Assembly: GCA_002724315.1 (NCBI GenBank)
Contig: PBOJ01000132.1
Coordinates: forward strand, 1-64,000
Direction: 5' to 3'
Source of the DNA: Planctomycetaceae bacterium
GTDB taxonomy: Bacteria > Planctomycetota > Planctomycetia > Planctomycetales > Planctomycetaceae
Length of the DNA stretch: 64,000 nucleotides
In this document: positions 1-9,367 of the stretch, piece by piece
How the letters are laid out: every line of letters starts with the position of its first letter
How positions within the stretch are numbered: position 1 is the stretch's first letter
Program-made: the position numbers and the translations under genes
The notes under the pieces: generated by a model
What the model was told of the DNA's origin: nothing
Database searches by the model: none
What the model saw: the letters and a program-made list of their open reading frames with translations, nothing else

Positions 1-2307
1 GAGGACGAAAATCTGCGGGTGACGGGTGAAAATCTCAACAACGTCTATCAGACCAACGACGAAAACGGTCGACTGGCTGTCGGTTTTCGTTTGAATATCG
101 CCGGGGCCAACAAGTTTGGGGAACTGACCGGTGCCAACGAACCTGACAGGTCATCGGGGTTTTATCGACACCTTGCGATCATCCTCGACGGAGAGGTGTT
201 CTCCGCCCCGACGCTCAACGAACGTATCAGTGGCAGCGGTCAGATTTCGGGTGATTTCACCGGTGAGGAAATCAACGAGTTGATCGGCGTGCTCAAGGCC
301 GGGGCACTCGAAGTCCCCCTCAAAAAGGAGCCGGTCAGCGAACTGACGATTTCTCCCACCCTGGGCAGCGACGTGCAGAAGAAGGGCGTGGCGGCCATCG
401 GGATCGCATCCATCGCGGTTGTCGTCTTCATGATCGGTTACTACCGGTTCTCGGGCTTCGTGGCCGTGGTTTGCCTGTTGCTGAACCTGGTGCTGGTGAT
501 GGGGATGATGATCTTCATCGAGGCCACTTTCACGTTGCCCGGCCTGGCTGGCCTGGTGCTGACGATCGGAATGGCCGTTGATGCGAATGTGCTGATTTTT
601 GAACGGATTCGTGAGGAACAGCGGCGTGGGGGAACAGTCCGCATGGCCATTCAGAATGGCTTTGGCCGGGCCTTCACCACGATTGTCGATGCCAATGTCA
701 CCACGTTGCTGGTGGCCGTGGTGCTCTACATGATCGGTACTGACCAGGTCCGCGGTTTTGCCGTCACGCTGTTCATCGGGATCGTGATGAGCATGTTTAC
801 CGCCTTGTATGTCGGCCGATTGCTGTTCGATATCTGGGAACGCAGAAAACGACGCGAGCAATTGAAGATGAACAGTCTTCCCGGCATTGCCGGTCGGGAG
901 TTCAACTTTGTGGGGCGACGTCGGATTGCCGCCGTGATGTCGTTGTTGGTGATCGGTTGTGGAATGGCGTCGGTGGTGTCACGTGGGCCAAGCAACTTCG
1001 ACATCGACTTCCGGGGTGGTCGGGCGGTGAGCTTCGAGTTACGGAAATCGCCCGTCGGGGCCACGGTCGAGGACATCCGCGAGAAACTGGCGGCCGTTGA
1101 CAAAGACAACGAACTCAGTGATTCGATGTCGCTGGAAGAGCTCACTGGGATCGAAGGGGAAGACCAGGACACTTCGGCTGATGGGCGGAGACGGTTCCGG
1201 CTCCGAACGACAACAACCGAGGACGGTTCAACTGAAACCGATAGCGTCAACGAGAAAATCCAGAACTGGATCGATATGGCGTTCAAGCAGGATGCCGAAT
1301 ACGAGTTGACCACCATGTCGGTCACGTCCGAGCCGGAGAGCAGGATCGACGACTCGTCGGATGCTGACTACCACACGGGGCATGAGGTCCGGGTGTCGCT
1401 TTTGAGCGATGACAAGGTGCAGCGTGAAAATGCTCGGGCGTACGTCGCCGACGCACTGGCTGCGGTCCGAGGCGGAGATTCCAGCCAGGCGGAATTGGAC
1501 TTCACGATCCGTGCTGCTGACGACGCCGGCGAGCCGGGGGCGGCCATGGCCACGAAGTGGGTCATCCGTTTCAAGAAGGGGGTTCTGCGCGACCAGGTCA
1601 AGGCGACCATTGCGAAGATGACCGATTCGATCGACGGCAAGCCCCAGTTCGACGAGGTCACCTCGTTTGCTTCGGCCGTCGCCTACGAGATGCGCCAGTC
1701 CGCTGTGCTCGCCATGCTCTTCAGCCTGATCGCCATCGTCGGCTACATCTGGTTCCGGTTCCAGCGGATCGACTTCGGCCTGGCTGCCGTCGTGGCGTTG
1801 GTCCACGATGTCCTGGTCGTACTGGGTGGGGTGGCCATTGCCGGCCTGGCCGCCGAGAGAATGGGGCTCGATGGCGGTGTGCTGCAGTTACAGGACTTCA
1901 AGATCAACTTGCCGATGATTGCAGCCTTTCTGACCATCGTCGGATATTCGCTCAACGACACCATTGTCGTCTTTGATCGGATTCGTGAGGTTCGTGGAAA
2001 GAACCCGTCGCTGACGCCCGAGATGGTCAACCTGAGCCTGAACCAGACGTTGTCTCGCACGCTGCTGACTTCGGTGACCACGCTGATCGTCGTCGTGATC
2101 CTTTACTTTGGGGGTGGTGACGGCATTCACGGGTTTGCCTATTGCCTGGTGCTGGGGGTGGTGGTCGGGACGTACAGCTCGATCTTCGTGGCCAGTCCGA
2201 CGCTGCTGTGGATGATGAATCCGGACAGTGCTTTCAACCGGCTGGTTGGCGGCATCTCGGGCGCTTCGGGAACCCCGTCCCGTCAGCGGACTGCACCGCA
2301 GTCGTAG
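1..2307 (+). CDS. secDF: Fused protein translocase subunit SecD-SecF (5' end outside window)
   Basis: The reading frame is open from base 1, so the N-terminal part of SecD (first membrane helix and most of the periplasmic region) lies upstream. What is visible is the end of the SecD periplasmic domain, the SecD membrane block (about residues 125-290 of the visible part) with a conserved stretch GMAVDANVLIFERIREE, then a junction and a complete SecF: a helix near FNFVGRRR, a periplasmic domain starting FDIDFRGG, and a C-terminal membrane block with GYSLNDTIVVFDRIRE. SecDF uses the proton gradient to pull preproteins across the inner membrane after SecYEG/SecA. Single-chain SecDF proteins are known in several phyla including Planctomycetota. 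The next gene is convergent. Confidence 0.95.
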   Translation, partial: EDENLRVTGENLNNVYQTNDENGRLAVGFRLNIAGANKFGELTGANEPDRSSGFYRHLAIILDGEVFSAPTLNERISGSGQISGDFTGEEINELIGVLKAGALEVPLKKEPVSELTISPTLGSDVQKKGVAAIGIASIAVVVFMIGYYRFSGFVAVVCLLLNLVLVMGMMIFIEATFTLPGLAGLVLTIGMAVDANVLIFERIREEQRRGGTVRMAIQNGFGRAFTTIVDANVTTLLVAVVLYMIGTDQVRGFAVTLFIGIVMSMFTALYVGRLLFDIWERRKRREQLKMNSLPGIAGREFNFVGRRRIAAVMSLLVIGCGMASVVSRGPSNFDIDFRGGRAVSFELRKSPVGATVEDIREKLAAVDKDNELSDSMSLEELTGIEGEDQDTSADGRRRFRLRTTTTEDGSTETDSVNEKIQNWIDMAFKQDAEYELTTMSVTSEPESRIDDSSDADYHTGHEVRVSLLSDDKVQRENARAYVADALAAVRGGDSSQAELDFTIRAADDAGEPGAAMATKWVIRFKKGVLRDQVKATIAKMTDSIDGKPQFDEVTSFASAVAYEMRQSAVLAMLFSLIAIVGYIWFRFQRIDFGLAAVVALVHDVLVVLGGVAIAGLAAERMGLDGGVLQLQDFKINLPMIAAFLTIVGYSLNDTIVVFDRIREVRGKNPSLTPEMVNLSLNQTLSRTLLTSVTTLIVVVILYFGGGDGIHGFAYCLVLGVVVGTYSSIFVASPTLLWMMNPDSAFNRLVGGISGASGTPSRQRTAPQS

Positions 2308-2336
2308 GCGGAACGTCGGGAGCGAGTCGAGGGGGG

Positions 2337-3146
2337 TCAGGCCGACCAGGCCTGGTGGCCACCGTCGACCCGGATCACCTGGCCGGTGACAAATTCTCCC
2401 AGCGGGCCGGCGAAAAATTCCCCCACCCGGGCCACTTCGTCGACCGTGGCGATCCGCTCGAGCGTTCCCTCGGTCACCATCCGTCCCTGGTCCACCTCTC
2501 GGGTGTTCATGAAACGGCCCGTACGGGTGTCGCCGGGGGCGAGACTGTTGACGGTGATGTTGTGAGGCCGCAACTGCTGGGCCAGGCTTCTCGTGTAGGC
2601 CACCTGGCCGGCCTTGGCTGTGGCGTAGATCGCGCCCTGGGCATTGCCCTTGAAGGCGGCAATCGAACTGATCGTGATGATGCGGCCGTGTTTGTTTTCC
2701 ATCATCCGCCTGGCGACCTCGCGGCAGACCAGGATCGTCGTCAGCAGGTTGCGGTCCAGGACCGCCTCGACGTCCTCCTGCTTGATCATCACCGCGTCAT
2801 TGGGGTCGGGCTTTCCGCCGGCCGCAGCGATGTCGCCGCCGGCATTGTGGACCAGGATGTCAATCGGCCCCAGGCCCTCGGTCACCTCGTCGACGATCCG
2901 TGTGACCGCCTCACCGTCGGTCAGGTCGGCCAGCACACGCAGCGTCTCGACATCACCATGTTCGCCGATTTCCCGAGCGGTGTCCGAGAGTGTTGTGCCC
3001 TCGCCGTACTCGCTGGGTCCTTGTTCACGCATCCCGTGAACACCCACCTTGGCCCCGGCGGCAGCCAGGTGTTCGGCGAATGCTCGTCCCAGCCCTCGTC
3101 CAGCACCTGTAACCAGGGCCACCTGGCCCTCGAGAAATCGTGTCAT
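2337..3146 (-). CDS. SDR-family NAD(P)-dependent oxidoreductase
   Basis: 269 residues, the usual length of a classical short-chain dehydrogenase/reductase. The Rossmann glycine motif TGAGRGLG is at residues 13-20, NAGG at 101-104, the structural Asn at 133, the catalytic Ser at 160-161, and Tyr174/Lys178 of the YxxxK motif. The C-terminus VIRVDGGHQ is typical of FabG-like members. All catalytic residues are present, so an active oxidoreductase acting on an alcohol/ketone pair is expected, but the substrate cannot be read from the sequence. It is convergent with secDF and 56 bp downstream of a metallophosphoesterase gene on the same strand. A true FabG is less likely because no fatty-acid genes are adjacent. 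Confidence 0.9.
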   Translation of the reverse strand: MTRFLEGQVALVTGAGRGLGRAFAEHLAAAGAKVGVHGMREQGPSEYGEGTTLSDTAREIGEHGDVETLRVLADLTDGEAVTRIVDEVTEGLGPIDILVHNAGGDIAAAGGKPDPNDAVMIKQEDVEAVLDRNLLTTILVCREVARRMMENKHGRIITISSIAAFKGNAQGAIYATAKAGQVAYTRSLAQQLRPHNITVNSLAPGDTRTGRFMNTREVDQGRMVTEGTLERIATVDEVARVGEFFAGPLGEFVTGQVIRVDGGHQAWSA

Positions 3147-3202
3147 CGTCGGTCTCGTTGCGATCGTGATTGGTATCAGTGAGACGGCCGGGCAACCGGG
3201 CG

Positions 3203-4126
3203 TTACTTGCCGGCCGAAGGGTCGGCCAGGGTTCGAATGGTCTTCGGTTTGACGCCATCCATCAGGAGGTTGGCCAGGACCGGGCCTTTCTTGGTCATCG
3301 TGACCCAGACGAAGTGGTCGAACTTGCCTTCGTCGAGGCCTGTCAACGTTGAACTACCACCGGTGGTTGCCAGCATGTAGTATTCGTGTCCCCGTCGGAT
3401 GTAGCGGGCGTAGGCGTGTTTGTGGCCCGAGAAGACCGTGTACTTGCGTCCGGCCAGGGCATTCTCGATCTGCGTCCAGCCCTGTTTGGCCAGATCGGCT
3501 TCGGGGTAAGTCCAAGTGGGCTTGTGGGTGAGCACGAATGTCCACCTCACATTGCCATTGGCCTTCAGTGTCTCGACGGCCCAGTCCCGTTGTTCCTGGC
3601 TGAAGTGGAACGGGCCGTCCTTGGGTGGGTCTTCGGAGTTGAGCACCAGGAACAGGCAGTCGTGGTAGATGAAGTGGTAGTAGCTGCGGCGGAACCGACG
3701 GTTCCAGTCGTCGCTCATTGGCAGATTGCTGATGTCATGGTTGCCGGCACAGAAAAAGAACGGCATGTCGAGCTTGTCGACAACCGATTCGAATTCAGAC
3801 CATTCCAGTGCCCATTGGCCGGGATCCTCGGTGTAGCCTTCGATCAGGTCGCCCACCGAAACCACGAATTCCGGTTGTAGCAGGTTGATCTGCCCGACGG
3901 CTTTCGAGAAAACTCCGGGGCGTCGGCCACCGGTACGGTCAGTGACGATCACGAATTGGAAGTTTTCCCGTTTGTCGTTGAACTGGAGATTGGTCCACGG
4001 GTTTCTGTCGCCGGACCGGATCTGAACATGCTTGGCCACTCCGGCAGTTCGTGGGGCCGTCTTGGAGACCGTGGCCACGCCGATCAAGATGGTCACAACA
4101 GCAAGAGCCAGGCAGAGTCGTTTCAT
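3203..4126 (-). CDS. Secreted metallophosphoesterase (calcineurin-like)
   Basis: 307 residues with an N-terminal signal peptide or anchor (hydrophobic residues 4-20). Calcineurin-like phosphoesterase motifs follow in order: D63-x-R65 in VTDRTGG, GDLIEG at 92-97, GNHD at 128-131, His201 in THKP and GHKH at 234-237. The first motif is DxR where most family members have DxH, so one metal ligand is replaced. A role in hydrolysing phosphomono- or diesters in the periplasm is expected; the substrate is unknown. It lies 75 bp downstream of the dihydroorotase gene and may share its transcript. Confidence 0.85.
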   Translation of the reverse strand: MKRLCLALAVVTILIGVATVSKTAPRTAGVAKHVQIRSGDRNPWTNLQFNDKRENFQFVIVTDRTGGRRPGVFSKAVGQINLLQPEFVVSVGDLIEGYTEDPGQWALEWSEFESVVDKLDMPFFFCAGNHDISNLPMSDDWNRRFRRSYYHFIYHDCLFLVLNSEDPPKDGPFHFSQEQRDWAVETLKANGNVRWTFVLTHKPTWTYPEADLAKQGWTQIENALAGRKYTVFSGHKHAYARYIRRGHEYYMLATTGGSSTLTGLDEGKFDHFVWVTMTKKGPVLANLLMDGVKPKTIRTLADPSAGK

Positions 4127-4201
4127 GGGATTCCCTCGTTCAAATCGTCTGCGAGCCAGTCAGACTAGACTGCCGATGCCACGGCCGCAATCGACGACGA
4201 C

Positions 4202-5428
4202 CTACCGCCGTCGCTGTCCGTCCACAAATACCGCTTCGACCGACCCGGGAAATGTGACTCCCTCGAATGGCGACCAGCCACACTTGGTGGCCAGCAGGTC
4301 CCGCTGGATGGTCACCGGCCTGGCGAGATTCAGGACGGTCAGCGAAGCGGAGTACCCTGGGGCGATCCTCCCGAAACGGCGAGGGGCGGTGTAGGGCTCC
4401 ACAAAGGTGCCGGGGTTCTCCGAACAGACCGCCGCGATGCGTTCCGGGGTGAAGCCTGCCTCGACGAGCATCCAACTCACGAACGCACCGTAGGTGTCCA
4501 GGTGTGGCTGGCCGGAGACACCCGTGGCCTTTTCTTCGAGCGTGTGCGGGGCATGGTCGGTGGCCAGGTAGTCGAGTGTTCCGTCACGGAGTCCTTCGAG
4601 CATGGCCAGGCGATCGTCACCGGCCCGGAGCGGAGGATTCATCTGCATCATGCCCCGGTTCTCGTCGGTGATCACGCTGGTGTCGTAATAGATGTGGTGT
4701 GGTGTCACCTCACATGTGACAGACAGTCCCCTGTCTCGTGCAGAACGGATCAATGGCAGCCCTTCACCGACCGAATAGTGGCAGAGCTTTCCGGTCAGTC
4801 CGTATTTCTCGATCATCTCCAGGGCAAACCGTGTCGCCGACACCTCGCACTCGTTCGGCCGACGCTTCTCGTGGGTTTCGGCGGTGGCGTGCACTTCGAG
4901 CAGTTCAGGATCCTCGCAGTGGAAACTCACCGAACAGCCCCGGTAGTGGGCCAGGGTTTCGTCGAGTTCTGCGAGTGTGCTGAAGAACAGGTCGCCGACA
5001 CTGGGGCCCATGTAGGCCTTGTAAGGGACGGGGGCCGAAAGCGGTCGAGTACCCGGGCCGATGCCGGCATACAGCGTGACGTGGACGTCAGAGGCACGTG
5101 AAGCCAGGTGGTCGCACTTGGCTGCGTAGGTCGGGTCGTCAACCGGAGCATCGGGATTGTTGGGCATGTCGGCCACGTGGACCACTCCGCCGTTGAGCGC
5201 GGCCTGGCCGGCGGTGATGAAAGTCTCCTTGTGAGTTTCTTTGCCGCTGGTGTCGTCGCGGGCGTGGATGTGAATGTCGCCCATTCCGGCAAATACCAGG
5301 CAGTCGTCATCGAAGACGATGTCCGCGGGCCCCAGTTCGGTCCCGACCTCGACGATCGTGTCCCCCTCGAAACGCACTTGCCCGGAGACAACTCCATTGG
5401 AACTGGCCAACCGTCCGCTGATGATCAT
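4202..5428 (-). CDS. pyrC: Dihydroorotase
   Basis: 408 residues. Amidohydrolase-fold metal enzyme that interconverts N-carbamoyl-aspartate and dihydroorotate in pyrimidine synthesis. Metal-binding motif HIH at 53-55 followed by ARDD, Lys137 in YKAYMG as the candidate bridging lysine, His170 in SFHCED, His217 in CHYS, and DHAPH at 291-295. The C-terminal WSPFEG...FPG signature near residue 385 is characteristic of dihydroorotases rather than hydantoinases or allantoinases. No other pyr gene is adjacent. The gene is divergent from the hydrolase at 5551, with 122 bp between them. Confidence 0.9.
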   Translation of the reverse strand: MIISGRLASSNGVVSGQVRFEGDTIVEVGTELGPADIVFDDDCLVFAGMGDIHIHARDDTSGKETHKETFITAGQAALNGGVVHVADMPNNPDAPVDDPTYAAKCDHLASRASDVHVTLYAGIGPGTRPLSAPVPYKAYMGPSVGDLFFSTLAELDETLAHYRGCSVSFHCEDPELLEVHATAETHEKRRPNECEVSATRFALEMIEKYGLTGKLCHYSVGEGLPLIRSARDRGLSVTCEVTPHHIYYDTSVITDENRGMMQMNPPLRAGDDRLAMLEGLRDGTLDYLATDHAPHTLEEKATGVSGQPHLDTYGAFVSWMLVEAGFTPERIAAVCSENPGTFVEPYTAPRRFGRIAPGYSASLTVLNLARPVTIQRDLLATKCGWSPFEGVTFPGSVEAVFVDGQRRR

Positions 5429-5463
5429 CCGTGTGGTTCCTTCGCGACGTGTGAGAGTCCGAT

Positions 5464-5492
5464 TTGAACTCGGCGGGTCGTCAACATACGCT
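5464..5492 (+). promoter_or_regulatory. Possible sigma-70 promoter for the hydrolase gene
   Basis: TTGAAC at 5464-5469, 17-bp spacer, TACGCT at 5487-5492, in the 122-bp divergent region. The -35 box is good and the -10 box weak (3 of 6). A start near 5499 would give a leader of about 50 nt. Confidence 0.3.
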
Positions 5493-5550
5493 ATGGGCGC
5501 TCGGTCGCCAATCGGGCGGACCGATGTGAAAGCTCACTGGGGATCTCACC

Positions 5551-7731
5551 ATGACCCGCTTGCCCTTGTTGTCTGTCGTGTTGTTGTTTCTGGTGTCCTG
5601 CGACGTGAAGGCTGCACGTCCGGATCGCATTTTCCCGGAAGGCCAGGCCCCAGCGGACAGCCGATTGGAAAAGCCTCGTACACTGGGGGACAAGTACCAT
5701 CCGTGGGCGGCCCCCAGGACGCTCAAGGAATGGAATGCCGTCTCCAAACGGGTTCGGCTTCAGTTGCGGGTCGCCACGGGATTGTGGCCCGCCTGGCCAC
5801 GGGGGCCGATCAAGTCCGTCATCTACGGGAAAGTCGATCGCGGTGACTACACCGTCGAGAAAGTCTACTTTGCCAGCCTACCCGGGCACTATGTCACGGG
5901 AAGCCTGTATCGGCCCAAGGGGGGGCGCAGTGCGGCGGGGACGCGCCGGCCAGGCATTCTCTGTCCTCATGGGCACTGGCCCAACGGCAGGTTCTATGAC
6001 GCGGGAGCTGCCAAAGCCGCAGCGCAGATGAAGAAAGGTGCCGAGAAGTTCGAGGCGGGTGCCCGTTTTCCGTTGCAGGCTCGGATGGTGCAGTTGGCGC
6101 GAATGGGTTGCGTGGTCTTCCACTACGACATGGTGGGTTACGCCGACAGCGGGGCATTGCCCCATCGCACCGGGTTCGGAGATGTTCCGGCGGTGTTGCG
6201 GCTCCAGAACCTGATGGGACTCCAGACGTTCAACTCCTTTCGCGCCGTCGACTTTCTCGAATCGCTTCCTGATGTCGACGGGAAGAGAATCGCCGTCACC
6301 GGAGCCAGCGGTGGTGGGACTCAGACCTTCATGCTTTGTGCCCTCGACCAGCGGCCCCGGGTGGCGTTCCCCGCCGTGATGGTCTCGACAGACATGCAGG
6401 GGGGATGTGTGTGTGAAAACTGTTGTTTCCTGAGACCGGGGATCAACAACATCACGATCGCCGCCCTGTTCGCACCTCGCCCGATGGCTCTCAGCGGAGC
6501 CGATGACTGGACGATCAACATCGAGACCAGGGGATTGCCCGAGTTGAAGACCATCTACGGTCTTTTCGGCAAGTCGGAATTGGTGCACGCCAAGTGCTAT
6601 CCCCAATTTGGGCACAACTACAACCAGGTGTCCCGGGAGATGATGTACGCGTGGATGAACCAGTACCTGAAACTGGGCCTCGTGGATCCGATCCGTGAAC
6701 GCAATTTCGAGCCGATCGTTCCGGCCCGACTGGCTGTCTTCGACGCCGAACATCCGCAGCCAAAGGACGCGATGTCCCTGGAACAATATCGGGCGGCGCA
6801 GTCGGACCGGGCCGAGCGACAGTACGCACGGTTGTTGACGGGGGGACGCAAGGGAGTGGCTCGTTACCGTCGTGTGGTTGGTTCGGCGGCGAAAGTGCTG
6901 TTGGCCGATTCTCCGGTGGGAAGCCACACTGTGAAGCCCATCGGCAATGGGAACCTGGACGGGGGGGGAACATTCGAGACGGGAACGATTTCCCGAGATG
7001 GTGACGGCCATGCGATTCCCTGGACGCTCCTGAAACCGGCCCGAAAGGCCAGTGGATCGCTGGTGGCGTGGTTCGACGGCCGCGGAAAGTCGGCGCTGTT
7101 TGATGGTCGTGGGACGCCGGTGGCGGCAGTGAGGCGGCTGCTGGATGCCGGTCACGCCGTTCTTTCGGCTGATGTGTTTCTGACCGGTGAGTTGACTCCG
7201 AAGGGGCAGCCAGTCACCAGCGTGGTGACACATGGCAGTTTTGTCGGATACACCTACGGCTACAATCTGCCGCCGCTGACACATCGCGTGCGTGACGTGT
7301 TGGCAGTCCTCCCGCCGCATGTGAAAACGTGGGGCCGACGTCATGTGCACCTGGTCGGGACCGGCGGTGCCGGGACCTGGGTGATGCTGGCCCGGGCAGT
7401 GATGTCGCCATCTCAGGCGAATGCCCTCGGTGGCGGAATGACGATCTCTGATATTGGCGGGTTTGCCTTCTCGAAGATCACTCGTCGGGAAGATCCGATG
7501 TTGTTGCCCGGGGCCCTGAAATACGGTGGGTTGGGAGGATTGGCGGCGCTCGCCGCTCCGGCAAGGTTGTTCGTTGGCGGGACCAAAGGGGTTCCGCCTG
7601 CGGAGTTGATGCCGCTCCGAAAGATCTACGACATGGCTGACGGGATTATTGGTGGCCTCTTCGGTCGAAAACTTCGGTTCCAGGAGGAACCGGTAACACC
7701 TGGGCAGGTGGCGGACCTGGTTCTCGACTAG
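5551..7731 (+). CDS. Exported alpha/beta-hydrolase (acetyl-xylan-esterase-like), two-domain
   Basis: 726 residues. The N-terminus is hydrophobic and ends in LVSC at residues 14-17, a plausible lipobox, so it is probably a lipoprotein. The first half is an alpha/beta-hydrolase of the acetyl xylan esterase/dienelactone hydrolase type: HGHW (oxyanion region) near 140, nucleophile elbow GASGGG with Ser253, and a GHNYNQ stretch near 350 that could hold the catalytic His. The second half (from about 490) resembles a second hydrolase domain, with FDGRG repeated and GTGGAG where a GxSxG elbow would be, so it lacks the serine. Likely a sugar or ester hydrolase outside the cytoplasm. Convergent with tsaB, only 18 bp apart. 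Confidence 0.8.
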   Translation: MTRLPLLSVVLLFLVSCDVKAARPDRIFPEGQAPADSRLEKPRTLGDKYHPWAAPRTLKEWNAVSKRVRLQLRVATGLWPAWPRGPIKSVIYGKVDRGDYTVEKVYFASLPGHYVTGSLYRPKGGRSAAGTRRPGILCPHGHWPNGRFYDAGAAKAAAQMKKGAEKFEAGARFPLQARMVQLARMGCVVFHYDMVGYADSGALPHRTGFGDVPAVLRLQNLMGLQTFNSFRAVDFLESLPDVDGKRIAVTGASGGGTQTFMLCALDQRPRVAFPAVMVSTDMQGGCVCENCCFLRPGINNITIAALFAPRPMALSGADDWTINIETRGLPELKTIYGLFGKSELVHAKCYPQFGHNYNQVSREMMYAWMNQYLKLGLVDPIRERNFEPIVPARLAVFDAEHPQPKDAMSLEQYRAAQSDRAERQYARLLTGGRKGVARYRRVVGSAAKVLLADSPVGSHTVKPIGNGNLDGGGTFETGTISRDGDGHAIPWTLLKPARKASGSLVAWFDGRGKSALFDGRGTPVAAVRRLLDAGHAVLSADVFLTGELTPKGQPVTSVVTHGSFVGYTYGYNLPPLTHRVRDVLAVLPPHVKTWGRRHVHLVGTGGAGTWVMLARAVMSPSQANALGGGMTISDIGGFAFSKITRREDPMLLPGALKYGGLGGLAALAAPARLFVGGTKGVPPAELMPLRKIYDMADGIIGGLFGRKLRFQEEPVTPGQVADLVLD

Positions 7732-7749
7732 ACCTGGGACATGCCGGCC

Positions 7750-8442
7750 TTAGCTGTTGGCTCCCGACGAGTCGCGTTTTTCCTCGGCGGCACTTCGCCG
7801 GAGGTAGAGCGGTTCGACGGTTGTGGGGTTGTCCGAGGCTCCGGCGAGGCACGCGTCGTGTCCAAGCCGGGTGACCGATTCGGCGCCCGGGCGTGGGCGG
7901 TCGCAGACGATGTGGAACTCGAGGGGCTTGGAACTACGGTCCAGCAGATCGGGTGTGGCAGTCACGACCACCTCGTCGGTGGTTCTCGCCTCACACCACT
8001 CCCGACAGGGCACGATCGAGTGTTCACCGTCGGGTTGCCATCTCCCATCCGTCTGCCTGTTGAAGTGTCGGACGTAAAGTTGCTCGCGGTGCGCATCTGA
8101 TGCGACCCAGAGAGTGTTGCCGTCGATGGAGGTCTCGGTGGCAATGGCCTCAAACGTATCGACGGCCACTAGCTTGCACCCGACAGCCCAGGCGAGAGTC
8201 TTGGCGAACGCGATGCCGACGCGTAGTCCGGTGAAACTGCCCGGGCCACGACTGACGGCGATCAGATCGAGTGATCCCGGTGTGACATGGTGGTCGGCGA
8301 GCAGCGTGGCAACGACCGGTGGCAGGGCCTGGGCGTGTCTGAGACCGTCGAGTTCCAACGGCACTTCGGCCAGGCAGTCGCCGTCACGACAGAGTGCAGC
8401 CGAGCCGGGGCGATCGGAGGTTTCGATTCCCAGCACGAGCAT
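7750..8442 (-). CDS. tsaB: tRNA threonylcarbamoyladenosine biosynthesis protein TsaB
   Basis: 230 residues when started at MLVLGIETS; the frame is open for another 89 codons upstream but that extension overlaps the kinase gene and is low-complexity, so it is rejected. TsaB is the ASKHA-fold partner of TsaD in making t6A37 of tRNAs decoding ANN codons. Diagnostic features are the N-terminal GIETSD, GPGSFTGLR at 66-74, and the C-terminal VEPLYLRRSAAEEK tail. It sits 23 bp downstream of the kinase gene and is the last gene of the minus-strand block starting at rpe or gapA. Confidence 0.93.
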   Translation of the reverse strand: MLVLGIETSDRPGSAALCRDGDCLAEVPLELDGLRHAQALPPVVATLLADHHVTPGSLDLIAVSRGPGSFTGLRVGIAFAKTLAWAVGCKLVAVDTFEAIATETSIDGNTLWVASDAHREQLYVRHFNRQTDGRWQPDGEHSIVPCREWCEARTTDEVVVTATPDLLDRSSKPLEFHIVCDRPRPGAESVTRLGHDACLAGASDNPTTVEPLYLRRSAAEEKRDSSGANS

Positions 8443-8465
8443 GGCGAGCAACCGGTCATGGCCTG

Positions 8466-9359
8466 CTAGCGAACGCCTTCGAGGCGTTCCCTGGCATCGC
8501 GGAAACGGGCGACCATCTGGCTGGCCGATGACCATCGGGATGACGGTTCGGACTCCAGGCCCCGCATGATGGTCTCGGCAACATCCTCGTCGATGTCGGA
8601 AACGTATTCGCGAATGTCGGCCGGCGGCGTGTTGATCCGCTGCTGCATCAGTTCGATGGTCTGCCCAACCGAGTCCCAGGGGAGCCTGTTGGCGTACATT
8701 TCGTAGCACGTCATCGCATAACTGAAGATGTCGAGTCGCTGGTCCGTTTTCTTCCGTTTCATCAGTTCCGGGGCCATGTAGTTGGCGGTACCGGTGCGGT
8801 TGCCAGGTTGTTGAAACGGAGGTGTGTTGGGGACAACGAGACCAAAGTCGATCAGTTTGATTTGGTAGTTTTCATCCAGCATGATGTTCCGAGGGCAGAT
8901 GTCGCGGTGAATCAGGTGCTTGGAGTGAAAGTGCTCGAGTGCTTCGCCCAATTCGATCAGGAACCGCAATCTCCCCTGCTGCATGTGTTCATTCTGGGTG
9001 TCGATCAAAAAACTGAGGCTCACGCCTTCGACGAATTCCATCACCAGGAATGTCTCGTCGTCGACCGTTGTGCCGGTTTCCAATGTCTTGACGATCCTGG
9101 GGTGATCCAGTTGCAGGGCGACCTCGGCTTCGCTGGGCCTTTCAAGTCCCTTTGAGAGGAAGCGTTCTTCCAGCTTGCGGGTTTTTTCCCGATCGAGCAC
9201 CTTGATTGCGTACATGCGATCGGTGCTGGGGTCCCGGGCTCGCCAGACCTTCGACATGCTTCCCTGTCCGACTCGACCTATCAGTTCGAACCGCGAAGCC
9301 AAGTCGACCTTTTCGACCTTGGGTGTCTTCTTGAAGAGGTTCTTGAGGAACTCGAGCAT
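8466..9359 (-). CDS. Serine/threonine protein kinase with atypical HRDICPRN loop
   Basis: 297 residues, essentially one kinase domain with no transmembrane or sensor domain. Glycine loop GQGSMSKVW at 31-39, Lys53 in AIKV, catalytic loop HRD at 151-153 with Asn158, DFG at 171-173, and a TANYMAPE activation segment. The usual Lys two residues after the catalytic Asp (HRDxKPxN) is Cys155. The core Lys/Asp/Asn/Asp are all present, so it is probably active. It starts 8 bp downstream of accD, so it is likely co-translated with the carboxyltransferase subunit; it may be soluble and cytoplasmic, unlike most planctomycete Ser/Thr kinases, which carry membrane-bound sensor domains. Confidence 0.9.
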   Translation of the reverse strand: MLEFLKNLFKKTPKVEKVDLASRFELIGRVGQGSMSKVWRARDPSTDRMYAIKVLDREKTRKLEERFLSKGLERPSEAEVALQLDHPRIVKTLETGTTVDDETFLVMEFVEGVSLSFLIDTQNEHMQQGRLRFLIELGEALEHFHSKHLIHRDICPRNIMLDENYQIKLIDFGLVVPNTPPFQQPGNRTGTANYMAPELMKRKKTDQRLDIFSYAMTCYEMYANRLPWDSVGQTIELMQQRINTPPADIREYVSDIDEDVAETIMRGLESEPSSRWSSASQMVARFRDARERLEGVR

Positions 9360-9367
9360 GGCAGGGC

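Noticed and set aside
5878-7350. Long minus-strand open frame (490 codons) inside the hydrolase gene
   Set aside because: Antisense shadow of a GC-rich gene; low-complexity His/Arg-rich protein without any motif.
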